From Streptomyces lushanensis (lineage in GTDB: Bacteria > Actinomycetota > Actinomycetes > Streptomycetales > Streptomycetaceae), in NCBI RefSeq assembly GCF_001700515.1, contig NZ_MAUD01000168.1:1-43437 (forward strand): a DNA stretch of 43,437 nucleotides, read 5' to 3'. Below, one piece after another: positions 1 through 7,901 of the stretch. Position 1 is the stretch's first letter, and every line of letters begins with the position of its first letter. The position numbers and the translations under genes were made by a program. The notes under the pieces are model-generated. The model was not told the DNA's origin. It did no database searches and saw only the letters and a list, made by a program, of their open reading frames with translations.

Positions 1-163
1 CCGCTCCCGCACGCCAGCGCGCCGAAGGCGCCGTGCGTGGAGGTGTGGCTGTCACCGCAGACGACGGTGGTGCCGGGCTGACCCAGCCCGGCACCACCGT
101 CGTCTGCGGTGACAGCCACACCTCCACGCACGGCGCCTTCGGCGCGCTGGCGTTCGGGATCGG
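1..163. repeat. Foldback inverted repeat at the left edge, probable assembly artefact
   Basis: Bases 11-80 are the exact reverse complement of 84-153, with a 3-base centre (81-83). The match continues outward to 1/163 with only two mismatches, at positions 4 and 10. The right arm is ordinary leuC coding sequence, while the left arm takes the place of the missing leuC 5' part. A perfect palindrome this long inside a conserved enzyme gene at the very edge of the sequence is best explained as a chimeric read or contig-end foldback. Both mismatches read as T to G in leuC orientation, as expected from low-quality read ends (inference). Confidence 0.9.
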
Positions 164-1169
164 CACCAGCCAGGTCGAGCATGTCCTCGCCACCCAGACG
201 CTGCCGCTGGCCCGTCCCAGGACCATGGCGATCACGATCGAGGGCGAACTCCCCGACGGCGTCAGCGCCAAGGACCTGATCCTCGCCGTCATCGCCAGGA
301 TCGGCACCGGCGGCGGCCAGGGCTACATCCTCGAATACCGCGGCTCCGCCATCGAGAAGCTCTCGATGGAGGCCCGGATGACCATCTGCAACATGTCCAT
401 CGAGGCCGGCGCCAGGGCGGGCATGATCGCTCCCGACGAGACCACCTTCGCCTATCTCAAGGGCCGCGACCACGCGCCGGAGGGCGACGACTGGGACGCG
501 GCGGTCGCGTACTGGAAGACGCTGCGCACCGACGACGACGCGGTCTTCGACGCCGAGGTGTTCATCGAGGCCGCGGAACTGGCGCCGTTCGTCACCTGGG
601 GCACCAACCCCGGCCAGGGCGCGCCGCTCTCCTCGCGGGTCCCCGATCCGGCTTCGTACGAGGACGCCTCGGAACGCCACGCCGCCGAAAAGGCCCTGGA
701 GTACATGGGGTTGACCGCGGGGCAGGCGCTGCGCGACATCAACGTCGACACCGTCTTCGTAGGTTCCTGCACCAACGGCCGCATCGAGGACCTGCGCTCG
801 GCGGCCTCCGTCCTGGGCGGCCGCAAAGTCGCCGACGGCGTAAGGATGCTGGTCGTTCCCGGCTCGGTACGGGTCGCGCTCCAGGCCGTCGAGGAGGGCC
901 TGGACAAGGTCTTCACCGCCGCGGGCGCCGAGTGGCGGCACGCGGGCTGCTCGATGTGTCTGGGCATGAACCCGGACCAGCTCGCTCCCGGCGAGCGTTC
1001 GGCGTCCACCTCCAACCGCAACTTCGAGGGCAGGCAGGGCAAGGGCGGGCGGACCCATCTCGTCTCGCCGCAGGTCGCCGCCGCCACCGCCGTGCTGGGC
1101 CATCTCGCCTCGCCCGCCGATCTGTCCGACGCCGACGCCGGCGCCCGTACGCCCGCTGGAGCGCGATAA
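78..1169 (+). CDS. leuC: 3-isopropylmalate dehydratase large subunit LeuC, 5'-truncated
   Basis: Large subunit of isopropylmalate isomerase, the [4Fe-4S] enzyme that interconverts 2- and 3-isopropylmalate in leucine synthesis. Family motifs run from GLTQPG and [17 protein letters not shown] to the C-terminus. Two cluster-ligand regions are present: GSCTNGR near 765 and [11 protein letters not shown] near 950-970. Roughly 363 of about 470 residues remain. The N-terminal part is absent because the window begins in a foldback, so the in-frame ATG at 33 is spurious: residues before GLTQPG do not belong to LeuC. The stop codon lies 2 bp before leuD, which implies co-translation in a leuCD operon. 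Confidence 0.93.
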   Translation: MTQPGTTVVCGDSHTSTHGAFGALAFGIGTSQVEHVLATQTLPLARPRTMAITIEGELPDGVSAKDLILAVIARIGTGGGQGYILEYRGSAIEKLSMEARMTICNMSIEAGARAGMIAPDETTFAYLKGRDHAPEGDDWDAAVAYWKTLRTDDDAVFDAEVFIEAAELAPFVTWGTNPGQGAPLSSRVPDPASYEDASERHAAEKALEYMGLTAGQALRDINVDTVFVGSCTNGRIEDLRSAASVLGGRKVADGVRMLVVPGSVRVALQAVEEGLDKVFTAAGAEWRHAGCSMCLGMNPDQLAPGERSASTSNRNFEGRQGKGGRTHLVSPQVAAATAVLGHLASPADLSDADAGARTPAGAR

Positions 1170-1171
1170 CC

Positions 1172-1780
1172 ATGGAAGCCTTCACCACCCACACCGGCCG
1201 CGCGGTGCCGCTGCGCCGCAGCAATGTCGACACCGACCAGATCATCCCGGCGCACTGGCTCAAGAAGGTCACCCGCGACGGATTCGAGGACGGGCTGTTC
1301 GAGGCCTGGCGCAAGGATCCGGCGTTCGTCCTCAACCAGTCCGCGTACGCGGGGGCGACGGTGCTGGTCGCGGGACCCGACTTCGGTACCGGCTCCTCCC
1401 GCGAGCATGCCGTCTGGGCTCTCCAGAACTACGGTTTCAAGGCCGTCATCTCCTCCCGCTTCGCTGATATCTTCCGCGGCAACTCGCTCAAGAACGGCCT
1501 GCTGACCGTGGTTCTGGAGCAGTCCGTCGTCGACGCCCTCTGGGAGATCGCGGAGAGCGACCCCGAGGCCGAGGTCACCGTGGATCTCCAGGCGCGCCAG
1601 GTCAGGGCCGCCGGGCCCGGCGGAGCCGGACTGACGGCCGGTTTCGAGCTGGACGAGAACGCCCGCTGGCGGCTGCTGAACGGGCTCGACGACATCGGTC
1701 TCACCCTCCAGAACGAAGCGGACATCGCCGCCTACGAGGCCGCCAGGCCCTCCTTCAAACCGCGCACAATTACCGTCTGA
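1172..1780 (+). CDS. leuD: 3-isopropylmalate dehydratase small subunit LeuD
   Basis: Swivel-domain subunit that forms the isopropylmalate isomerase heterodimer with LeuC. The product is 202 residues, the usual family length. Visible motifs are [16 protein letters not shown] at the N-terminus, the substrate-loop region [13 protein letters not shown], and [18 protein letters not shown]. The ATG follows the leuC stop by 2 bp. An upstream in-frame start at 932 would merely read through leuC in another frame and is rejected. The gene is followed at once by a strong hairpin, so the leuCD transcript probably ends there. Confidence 0.97.
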   Translation: MEAFTTHTGRAVPLRRSNVDTDQIIPAHWLKKVTRDGFEDGLFEAWRKDPAFVLNQSAYAGATVLVAGPDFGTGSSREHAVWALQNYGFKAVISSRFADIFRGNSLKNGLLTVVLEQSVVDALWEIAESDPEAEVTVDLQARQVRAAGPGGAGLTAGFELDENARWRLLNGLDDIGLTLQNEADIAAYEAARPSFKPRTITV

Positions 1781-1797
1781 GCAGCGCTTTTCCCCCA

Positions 1798-1829
1798 CTG
1801 CACCCCCTGCCTCCGGGCAGGGGGTGCAG
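1798..1829 (+). terminator. Hairpin terminator after leuD
   Basis: A perfect 14-bp G+C-rich stem (1798-1811 with 1816-1829) with a TCCG loop starts 17 bp past the leuD stop. It is followed by a weak T-rich stretch (TTGCTTGTTG). The position and the stem strength fit an intrinsic terminator for leuCD. Confidence 0.8.
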
Positions 1830-1872
1830 TTGCTTGTTGAGCCCCCCTCGGGCGACAACTCGCCCCAGATGG

Positions 1873-1878
1873 CACAAT
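1873..1878 (+). promoter_or_regulatory. Possible -10 element for a leaderless transcript
   Basis: CACAAT ends 6 bp before the ATG at 1885, so transcription would begin at or next to the start codon. There is no purine-rich ribosome-binding site in this stretch. No convincing -35 box was identified, so the call is weak. Confidence 0.3.
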
Positions 1879-1884
1879 CGGTGC

Positions 1885-2112
1885 ATGGAACGCGACAGCC
1901 AACTCAAGCTCTACGGGTTAGTCGCCGAACAACTGAAGGAAGCGCACGCGAGGGTGCGCGGACTGCAAGTCCCGGAGGGCGTACGGATGGCGCTCTCCCG
2001 GAAGCTGCTGGTCATCACGGCCGCGGCGAAACACGATCTCCCGGACGCGGCAAGGCGTCTGGACCGCTTGATGAAGGACCTCGACGAGGGTCGTTTCCCC
2101 GAAGGTGAGTGA
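1885..2112 (+). CDS. Small conserved hypothetical protein
   Basis: This 75-residue soluble protein begins MERDSQLKLYGLVAEQLKEA. It looks entirely helical with a basic centre and has no membrane segment. I recognise it only as the small protein found between leuD and the HU-type gene in Streptomyces and cannot assign a function. I chose the ATG at 1885: upstream in-frame starts run into the leuD terminator hairpin, and an apparent -10 element lies right before this ATG, which would give a leaderless mRNA. It is followed by the hupS promoter region, so it is probably monocistronic. Confidence 0.75.
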   Translation: MERDSQLKLYGLVAEQLKEAHARVRGLQVPEGVRMALSRKLLVITAAAKHDLPDAARRLDRLMKDLDEGRFPEGE

Positions 2113-2175
2113 CCTCCGCGGATCTCCGCCAGGTCGACTTCGTTGCGGCACTAGGGTGATTAGCCCGTTTCGTGT

Positions 2176-2204
2176 TTGATTTGCGGTATATATCTGCCTA
2201 ACGT
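2176..2204 (+). promoter_or_regulatory. Predicted hupS promoter
   Basis: TTGATT (2176-2181) and TAACGT (2199-2204) are separated by exactly 17 bp in an unusually A+T-rich stretch. This predicts a start near 2211 and a leader of about 45 nt before the GTG of hupS. It fits the consensus for the principal sigma factor. Confidence 0.5.
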
Positions 2205-2255
2205 GCGAAAAAGCTTGAACACTTTCGTTCTGGCAATGTCTCCGAAGGGGAAGAC

Positions 2256-2906
2256 GTGAACAAGGCGCAGCTCGTAGAAGCGATTGCGGACAAGGTCGGC
2301 GGCCGTCAGCAGGCCGCGGACGCGGTCGACGCGGTACTGGACGCCATCGTCCGCGCGGTCGTGGCAGGCGACCGGGTCTCGGTCACCGGATTCGGCTCGT
2401 TCGAGAAGGTGGACCGTCCGGCGCGCTACGCCCGTAACCCGCAGACGGGTGAGCGCGTACGGGTCAAGAAGACCTCGGTGCCGCGCTTCCGCGCCGGCCA
2501 GGGCTTCAAGGACCTGGTCAGCGGCTCGAAGAAGCTCCCCAAGAACGACGTGGCCGTGAAGAAGGCCCCCAAGGGCAGCCTCTCGGGCGGCGTTTCCGCC
2601 CGTCCGACCGTGAAGGCCGCGGCCAAGAAGGCCGTCGCCAAGACCACCGCGGCGCGCAAGACCGCGGTCAAGAAGGCCACGGTCGCGAAGAAGACCGCCG
2701 CGAAGAAGACCACGGCCGCCAAGAAGACGGCCGCGAAGAAGACGACGGCGGCGAAGAAGACCGCCAAGAAGGCCACCGCCACGGCGAAGAAGGCCACCGC
2801 GAAGAAGACCGCGCCCGCCAAGAAGGCGACGGCCAAGAAGGCGCCCGCCAGGAAGGCCACCTCGCGGACCACCACCGTGAAGAAGACCGTCGCCAGGGGG
2901 CAGTGA
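2256..2906 (+). CDS. hupS: HU-family DNA-binding protein with lysine-rich tail, HupS
   Basis: Nucleoid-associated protein. Residues 1 to about 92 are a canonical HU domain: it starts MNKAQLVEAIADKVGG, and the DNA-binding arm contains GFGSFE and RNPQTGERV. From about residue 95 to 216 follows a histone-H1-like tail of AKK, KKT and KKA repeats. HU with such a tail and this gene position match HupS of S. coelicolor, which is known to compact spore nucleoids. The GTG start has GAAGGGG about 8 bp upstream. The length of 216 residues is near the family norm. The tail's repetitive DNA produces long false reading frames on the other strand. Confidence 0.95.
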   Translation: MNKAQLVEAIADKVGGRQQAADAVDAVLDAIVRAVVAGDRVSVTGFGSFEKVDRPARYARNPQTGERVRVKKTSVPRFRAGQGFKDLVSGSKKLPKNDVAVKKAPKGSLSGGVSARPTVKAAAKKAVAKTTAARKTAVKKATVAKKTAAKKTTAAKKTAAKKTTAAKKTAKKATATAKKATAKKTAPAKKATAKKAPARKATSRTTTVKKTVARGQ

Positions 2907-2927
2907 GCGGTACAGGGCCACACGCGC

Positions 2928-2959
2928 CGGGCCGGGCTCCTTCCGGGGAGCCCGGCCCG
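2928..2959 (+). terminator. Hairpin terminator after hupS
   Basis: A 13-bp G+C stem (2928-2940 with 2947-2959) with a short loop begins 21 bp past the hupS stop. It has no T-tract, which is common in Streptomyces. It could also serve the convergent gene ending at 3066. Confidence 0.65.
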
Positions 2960-3065
2960 CGGCGTTGTGCAAGATCATTGGGATGTACGGGCCGTTCAGG
3001 GCCCGGGGGACGGCGCCCGCGGTCCGGCGGGCCCGGCCGGAGCGTTCAGAACCTGTCCGGAGCGC

Positions 3066-3269
3066 TCAGAAGGTATACAGCGTCACCAGCGTGACACGGC
3101 GGTCGGCGCCCTCGCCCTCCGTCTCGATCCGTACGCGCTGACCGGCGCGCAGCATCCGCAGCCCGCCCGCGTCGAACGCCGCCGCGTCGAACTCCAGCGG
3201 GGTGCCGTCGTCCAGCAGCACGCTCCCGCCGCGGGTTTCGGAGTCGTAGGTGTACGAAGTGGCCTGCAT
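3066..3269 (-). CDS. Small conserved hypothetical protein (67 aa)
   Basis: This protein of 67 residues starts MQATSYTYDSETRGGSVLLD and continues with alternating short beta-strand-like segments (RMLRAGQRVRIETEG, VTLVTLYTF). The pattern suggests a small OB- or cold-shock-like beta barrel, but I see no RNP motifs, so this is only a fold guess. It lies 29 bp downstream of cofC on the same strand and is probably co-transcribed with it. The gene runs convergent to hupS. Confidence 0.75.
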   Translation of the reverse strand: MQATSYTYDSETRGGSVLLDDGTPLEFDAAAFDAGGLRMLRAGQRVRIETEGEGADRRVTLVTLYTF

Positions 3270-3298
3270 GGCGGCAGCGTATCGGTCGCCGGCGCCGC

Positions 3299-3988
3299 TC
3301 AGGGCCCCGGCCGCCGCGCGGGAAGCGGTCCGTGCGCCGGGTACCGCAGGGCCGTGTACGGACCGAGACCCAGCTCCGCGGCCACCCGCAGATCGGCACC
3401 CGTATCGACATCCCGCCGTACGGAATCCACCCCGGCCAGGACAATTTCCACCGCGCCCGAGGACAAATGCCGAAGCCGCGACGGACCGCCGAAAGCCGGA
3501 TTCAATTCCGTGCCCGGCGCCGCCGCCAGCAATGTCGTACCGATTTCGGCGGCATCCGCCAGAAAAGCACGCGGAAATGCTTCCGCCGCCGCCAGCACCA
3601 GGTCCAGCTCCGCCGGGCGCAGCGCCGGCAGATCCGCGTTGAGCGCGGCCACCGCGGCCCTCGGGCGGTGCGTTCTGACCGCACGCGCGCCATGCGCCAG
3701 CGCCGCGTTGAGACCGTCGCCCGGCGAATCCGGCACAATACGCGCGCCCAGCGCCGCCAGCTCGGCCGCCGCCGTCGGATCGTCCGTGACGACCGCCACA
3801 TCCCGAACAGCCGGGCAGGCCAGCGCCGCGGCCACGGTGTCCTGCGCGAAGGCGAGGGCGAGCCGGGGCCGCAGTGTGTCGCCCGCGGTCCCGGCGAGCC
3901 TGCTCTTGGCCAGCCGCAGCGGTTTCAGCGGAACGACCAGGGACCAGTGCCCGGTCGGGTCGGTGTCCGTGGCGAACTCTCCGTCCAT
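3299..3988 (-). CDS. cofC: 2-phospho-L-lactate (or PEP) guanylyltransferase CofC/FbiD
   Basis: Nucleotidyltransferase of coenzyme F420 synthesis that condenses GTP with 2-phospholactate or phosphoenolpyruvate. The 229-residue protein starts MDGEFATDTDPTGHWSLVVP. The family signature follows: VVPLKPLRLAKSRL near the N-terminus, VVTDDP, and NADLPALRPAEL at the metal-binding region, then GTELNPAFGG. The ATG at 3988 places the VPLK motif about 20 residues in, as usual for the family; the longer frame to 4288 overlaps the divergent plsC and is rejected. The 67-residue gene follows. The gene shares a roughly 157-bp divergent region with plsC. Confidence 0.9.
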   Translation of the reverse strand: MDGEFATDTDPTGHWSLVVPLKPLRLAKSRLAGTAGDTLRPRLALAFAQDTVAAALACPAVRDVAVVTDDPTAAAELAALGARIVPDSPGDGLNAALAHGARAVRTHRPRAAVAALNADLPALRPAELDLVLAAAEAFPRAFLADAAEIGTTLLAAAPGTELNPAFGGPSRLRHLSSGAVEIVLAGVDSVRRDVDTGADLRVAAELGLGPYTALRYPAHGPLPARRPGP

Positions 3989-4145
3989 GTGTATCGGCCC
4001 TCTATTGTGGCCCGGCACCGTGACGGCCCACAGGGCCGCTCCAGGAACCGGGGCGTACGGTGTTCTCGACAGAGCAGGGGCCCGGGGCGACACTTGACCC
4101 CCGGCAGCCGGGCAAAGAGCCAGGCGTGAAAAGGAAGGTGTCCGA

Positions 4146-4898
4146 GTGTCCCGCCGCAGAATCGGCTTCTGGTACCGCCTGGCGGCCGTCATCGCAAAAC
4201 CGCCGCTGATTGTTCTGTTCAAGCGGGACTGGCAGGGTCTGGAGCACATTCCGGCCGACGGCGGATTCATCACCGCGGTCAACCACAACTCCTATCTGGA
4301 CCCCCTCTCCTACGCGCACTTCCAGTACAACACCGGACGCGTCCCACGATTCCTGGCGAAGGCGGGCCTCTTCCAGGGCTCCTTCGTCGGCATGATGCTC
4401 CGCGGCACCGGACAGATTCCCGTCTACCGCGAGACGACCGACGCGCTCGACGCGTTCCGGGCCGCCGTCGCCGCCATCGAGCGCGGTGAATGCGTCGCGT
4501 TCTACCCCGAGGGCACCCTGACCCGCGATCCCGACATGTGGCCGATGACCGGCAAGACCGGCGCCGCCCGCGTCGCGCTGCTCACCAAGGCGCCGGTCAT
4601 CCCCGTCGCGCAGTGGGGCGCCAATCTGGCGATGCCGCCGTACGCGAAGGAGAACCGTCTGCGGCTCTTTCCGCGCAAGACGCTGAAGGTGCTGGCCGGG
4701 CCGCCGGTCGACCTCTCCCGGTTCGAAGGCCAGGAGCCCACCCCCGAACTGCTCCGTGAGGCGACCGAGGTCATCATGGCCGCCATCACGGAACTGCTCT
4801 CCGAGGTACGCGGAGAGCCGGTGCCCGCGGCCTTGTACGACCATCGCAAGGCCAGGGCGGAACAGCGGCGCAAGGCCGCGGAAGAGGGGTCCAAGTGA
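4146..4898 (+). CDS. plsC: 1-acyl-sn-glycerol-3-phosphate acyltransferase (PlsC family)
   Basis: Membrane-associated acyltransferase that makes phosphatidic acid from lysophosphatidic acid. The 250-residue product has the H-x4-D catalytic motif in VNHNSYLDPL and the glycerophosphate-binding motif in FYPEGTLTRD. A hydrophobic N-terminus (YRLAAVIAKPPLIVLF) fits peripheral membrane attachment. GTG is the start, with AAGGAAGG close upstream. The gene overlaps gpsA by 4 bp (GTGA), which implies translational coupling with the enzyme that supplies glycerol-3-phosphate. The C-terminal tail is basic. Confidence 0.92.
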   Translation: MSRRRIGFWYRLAAVIAKPPLIVLFKRDWQGLEHIPADGGFITAVNHNSYLDPLSYAHFQYNTGRVPRFLAKAGLFQGSFVGMMLRGTGQIPVYRETTDALDAFRAAVAAIERGECVAFYPEGTLTRDPDMWPMTGKTGAARVALLTKAPVIPVAQWGANLAMPPYAKENRLRLFPRKTLKVLAGPPVDLSRFEGQEPTPELLREATEVIMAAITELLSEVRGEPVPAALYDHRKARAEQRRKAAEEGSK

Positions 4899-5896
4899 CG
4901 CGGGTCGCGGTCTTCGCAGCGGGTTCGTGGGGCACGGCGTTCGCCATGATCCTCGCCGACGCGGGATGCGAGGTGACGGTCTGGGGCCGCCGCCAGGAGG
5001 TCGTGGACGCGATCAACACCACCAGGACCAACCCGGACTATCTGCCGGGCATCGAACTCCCGGCGGGAGTAAGGGCGACGACCGATCCCGCCGAGGCCGC
5101 CGACGGCGCCGAGTTCACCGTACTCACCGTGCCCTCGCAGACACTGCGCGGAAATCTCGCCGTGTGGGCGCCCGTCCTGCCCTCCGACACCGTGCTCGTC
5201 TCCCTGATGAAGGGCATCGAACTCGGCACGGCGAAGCGGATGAGCGAGGTGATCGAGGAGGTCGCCAAGGCACCGGCGGAGCGGGTCGCCGTGGTCACCG
5301 GCCCCAATCTCGCCAAGGAGATCGCCGGCCGGATGCCGGCCGCGGCCGTGGTCGCCTGCCAGGACGAGACCGTCGCCCAGCGGCTCCAGTCCGCCTGCCA
5401 CACCCCGTACTTCCGCCCGTACACCAACACCGACGTCGTCGGCTGCGAACTCGGCGGCGCGGTCAAGAACGTGATCGGGCTCGCCGTCGGGATCGCCGAC
5501 GGCATGGGCCTCGGCGACAACACCAAGGCCTCGCTGATGACCCGGGGGCTCGCCGAGACCACCCGGCTCGGCCTGGCCCTGGGCGCCGATCCGCACACCT
5601 TCTCCGGGCTCGCCGGCATGGGCGATCTGATCGCCACCTGCTCCTCGCCGCTCTCCCGCAACCACACCTTCGGCACCAACCTCGGCCGCGGGATGACCCT
5701 CCAGGAGACCATCGCGGTCACCCGGCAGACCGCGGAAGGCGTCAAGTCCTGCGAGTCCGTGCTCGATCTGGCCCGGCGCCACGCCGTCGACATGCCGCTC
5801 ACCGAAACCGTCGTGGACATCGTCCACAACGGGAAACCGCCGCTCGTCGCGCTGAAGGAGCTGATGTCGCGCAGCGCCAAGCCCGAGCGCCGCTGA
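4895..5896 (+). CDS. gpsA: Glycerol-3-phosphate dehydrogenase [NAD(P)+] GpsA
   Basis: Makes sn-glycerol-3-phosphate from dihydroxyacetone phosphate for phospholipid synthesis. The 333-residue protein has the N-terminal dinucleotide motif FAAGSWGTAFA, the family motif VTGPNLAKEIA, the catalytic-lysine region GGAVKNVIGLAVGI, and the GLAGMGDLIATCSSPLSRN signature. It starts with GTG overlapping the plsC stop. The stop codon lies inside the first copy of a 21-bp tandem duplication that leads into the ddl promoter. Confidence 0.97.
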   Translation: MTRVAVFAAGSWGTAFAMILADAGCEVTVWGRRQEVVDAINTTRTNPDYLPGIELPAGVRATTDPAEAADGAEFTVLTVPSQTLRGNLAVWAPVLPSDTVLVSLMKGIELGTAKRMSEVIEEVAKAPAERVAVVTGPNLAKEIAGRMPAAAVVACQDETVAQRLQSACHTPYFRPYTNTDVVGCELGGAVKNVIGLAVGIADGMGLGDNTKASLMTRGLAETTRLGLALGADPHTFSGLAGMGDLIATCSSPLSRNHTFGTNLGRGMTLQETIAVTRQTAEGVKSCESVLDLARRHAVDMPLTETVVDIVHNGKPPLVALKELMSRSAKPERR

Positions 5897-5933
5897 CTCG
5901 GCCGCGACCAACGCTGACTCGGGCGCTACCAAC
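5892..5933 (+). repeat. 21-bp tandem duplication between gpsA and ddl
   Basis: Bases 5892-5912 and 5913-5933 are adjacent copies of one 21-bp unit with two differences. The first copy contains the gpsA stop codon. The second supplies the probable -35 hexamer CTGACT of the ddl promoter, so the duplication also duplicates a -35-like element. Confidence 0.85.
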
Positions 5934-5942
5934 AGGTACGCT
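5914..5942 (+). promoter_or_regulatory. Predicted ddl promoter, leaderless
   Basis: CTGACT (5914-5919) and TACGCT (5937-5942) are spaced by 17 bp. The predicted start of transcription, 7-10 bp past the -10 element, coincides with the ddl ATG at 5952. No ribosome-binding site is visible, which supports a leaderless message. Confidence 0.55.
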
Positions 5943-5951
5943 CATCGCGAT

Positions 5952-7133
5952 ATGAGCAGCGAGAACTCCTCCCAGAGCCCTGAGCAGCAGCTCCGCAAGC
6001 CGCGCGTGGCCGTCGTCTTCGGCGGCCGTAGCTCCGAGCACGCCATTTCGGTGGTCACGGCCGGAGCCGTACTGCGGTCCATCGACCGTACGAAGTACGA
6101 CGTCCTGCCGATCGGCATCACCACCGACGGCCGCTGGGCGCTGACCGCCGACGATCCCGAGCGGATGGCCATCGCCGACCGGACACTGCCGAGCGTCGAG
6201 GGAATCGCCGAGTCCACCGACGGCGGTGTCGTCCTGTCCGTCGACCCGGGCAACCGCGAGGTCCTCTACAGCGAGCCGGGCTCCGTGCCCAAGGCGCTGG
6301 GCGAGGTCGATGTCGTCTTCCCCGTACTGCACGGTCCCTACGGCGAGGACGGCACCCTCCAGGGCCTGCTGGAACTCTCCGGTGTGCCCTACGTCGGCGC
6401 GGGTGTCCTCGCCTCGGCCGTCGGGCAGGACAAGGAGTACATGAAGCGGGTGTTCACCTCCTTCGGGCTGCCCGTCGGCCCGTATCTGGTGATCAGGCCC
6501 CGCGAATGGGAGCGGGCCTCCGGCGAGGGCACCGCGGCCGAGGGCGCGCTCGCGCGGGGGAAGATCATGGACTTCGCCGCCGAGCACGGCTGGCCGCTCT
6601 TCGTGAAGCCCGCCCGCGCCGGCTCCTCCATGGGCATCACCAAGGTCGACGGACCCGAGGGTCTCGACGGGGCGATCGCCGAGGCGCGGCGCCACGACCC
6701 CAAGATCCTGATCGAGTCGCTGCTGCGCGGGCGCGAGATCGAGTGCGGGGTGCTGGAGTTCGAGGACGGGCCGCGGGCCAGCGTGCCCGCCGAGATCCCG
6801 CCGGTCACGGCGCACGACTTCTACGACTTCGAGGCCAAGTACATCGACTCGGCCACCGGTCTGGTGCCCGCCCCGCTCACCGAGGAGCAGACGGCCGAGG
6901 TGCGCCGGCTCGCGGTCGAGGCGTTCGAGGCCGTGTCCTGCGAGGGACTGGTCCGCGCGGACTTCTTCCTCACCGAGGACGGTGAGTTCGTGATCAACGA
7001 GATCAACACGATGCCCGGCTTCACCCCGATCTCCATGTATCCGCGGATGTGGCAGGAGAGCGGTGTGGGGTACCCGGAGCTGGTCGACCGGCTGATCCAG
7101 GCGGCGCTGCGCCGCCCGACCGGTCTGCGCTGA
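5952..7133 (+). CDS. ddl: D-alanine--D-alanine ligase
   Basis: ATP-grasp ligase that makes the D-Ala-D-Ala dipeptide for peptidoglycan. The 393-residue protein shows VVFGGRSSEHAISVVTAG at the N-terminus, FPVLHGPYGEDGTLQGLLE, the ATP-binding segment FVKPARAGSSMGITKV, and the metal-binding end INEINTMPGFTPISMYP. The omega-loop reads YDFEAKYIDS with tyrosine and lysine, as in ordinary D-Ala-D-Ala enzymes and not the D-lactate type of glycopeptide resistance clusters (family knowledge). A promoter and a probably leaderless start lie right after gpsA, so the gene can be expressed apart from plsC-gpsA. Confidence 0.96.
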   Translation: MSSENSSQSPEQQLRKPRVAVVFGGRSSEHAISVVTAGAVLRSIDRTKYDVLPIGITTDGRWALTADDPERMAIADRTLPSVEGIAESTDGGVVLSVDPGNREVLYSEPGSVPKALGEVDVVFPVLHGPYGEDGTLQGLLELSGVPYVGAGVLASAVGQDKEYMKRVFTSFGLPVGPYLVIRPREWERASGEGTAAEGALARGKIMDFAAEHGWPLFVKPARAGSSMGITKVDGPEGLDGAIAEARRHDPKILIESLLRGREIECGVLEFEDGPRASVPAEIPPVTAHDFYDFEAKYIDSATGLVPAPLTEEQTAEVRRLAVEAFEAVSCEGLVRADFFLTEDGEFVINEINTMPGFTPISMYPRMWQESGVGYPELVDRLIQAALRRPTGLR

Positions 7134-7171
7134 GCCGCCGGGTCCGGGACGGACACGTTCTCGTTCTCGTT

Positions 7172-7657
7172 CTAGAGGCTGGACGGAATCGTCTTCGCGA
7201 CCGGCGCGGCGAGCCGCGCGAGCGGCGTGGAGTCATGCGCGAACCGCGTGTCCAGGGTGACCTCCACATAGGTCTCGCGGTACGTGGTGGTGAAACGCGG
7301 CCCCGAGTCGCGTTCCTCCAGCATCCAGTTGACGCCGTCCGCCTCCACGGCCTTCGCCTGCGGATCACTCATTCCGTCGGGCCGGGGGACGCCGCACCGC
7401 AGTACGATCGCGGCGTCCCCCCACCCGGCGGTCAGTTCGGAACGCGGCTCGGGATCGTTCCTGCCGAGGTCACCGATGCTTCCCGGCAGCTCCTTGTGCA
7501 GCGCACGGCACAGCACGGCCTCTCCCGGTGACGGGGTGGGAACCGCGACCGACACCGCCGCGTCCGTGGCGGAACAGCCCACCGCCGCCGACAACAGGAC
7601 GACGGCGGAGGCGCGGGCGAACAGGCGGCCGGATAGCCTGCGGCGGGAACGTATCAC
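7172..7657 (-). CDS. DUF3515-type exported protein or lipoprotein
   Basis: This 161-residue protein starts (GTG) IRSRRRLSGRLFARASAV. A basic n-region, a hydrophobic stretch (AVVLLSAA) and VGCS follow, resembling a lipobox but with Ala at -3. The mature part contains GEAVLCRALHKELP, AIVLRCGVPRP and VNWMLEERDSGPRFTTTYRE, which I associate with DUF3515. The function is unknown. The frame is open to 7852, but that extension lies within the 221-bp repeat and is rejected. TACCCT lies 6 bp before the GTG, so the mRNA may be leaderless. The gene is convergent to ddl. Confidence 0.8.
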   Translation of the reverse strand: MIRSRRRLSGRLFARASAVVLLSAAVGCSATDAAVSVAVPTPSPGEAVLCRALHKELPGSIGDLGRNDPEPRSELTAGWGDAAIVLRCGVPRPDGMSDPQAKAVEADGVNWMLEERDSGPRFTTTYRETYVEVTLDTRFAHDSTPLARLAAPVAKTIPSSL

Positions 7658-7680
7658 CGGCCAAGGGTAAACGGGGGCCA

Positions 7681-7901
7681 GGGTCTTTCGTCTGGATCGT
7701 GCCGGATCCCGGATCGGTGAGCGCCCGCCGCGGCGGCTGACGCCGGTGTCGGTGCCGTGGATCGCGAGGCGGAGGAGGGAGCCCACGCGAAGAGGGCTCC
7801 TCCCACGCCCCCGAGGCTGTGGGGGAGTGGGCGACCGACGACAACGCGGCAAGGCGCGGTGCCGGGGCGCGCGGGCCCGGCAGGATCCAGACGAGAGGCC
7901 C
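7681..7901. repeat. 221-bp repeat with 26-bp terminal inverted repeats, MITE-like
   Basis: The ends 7681-7706 and 7876-7901 match as inverted repeats at 22 of 26 positions; both contain the core TCGTCTGGATC. The interior holds a hairpin-forming part around 7797-7835 and no credible gene. The right end touches the stop codon of the RAM-domain gene, and the left end sits 23 bp before the start of the DUF3515 gene. From memory, very similar sequences recur between genes in Streptomyces genomes (knowledge, unverified). I found no clear target-site duplication. Confidence 0.7.

Noticed and set aside
33..77. ATG at 33 as the leuC start
   Set aside because: It lies in the left arm of the foldback. 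LeuC needs about 100 more residues before GLTQPG, and the peptide from 33 to 77 has no LeuC similarity.
2160..2978. Gly/Leu/Arg repeat protein on the minus strand
   Set aside because: It is the complement of the lysine/alanine repeat tail of hupS and has no independent support.
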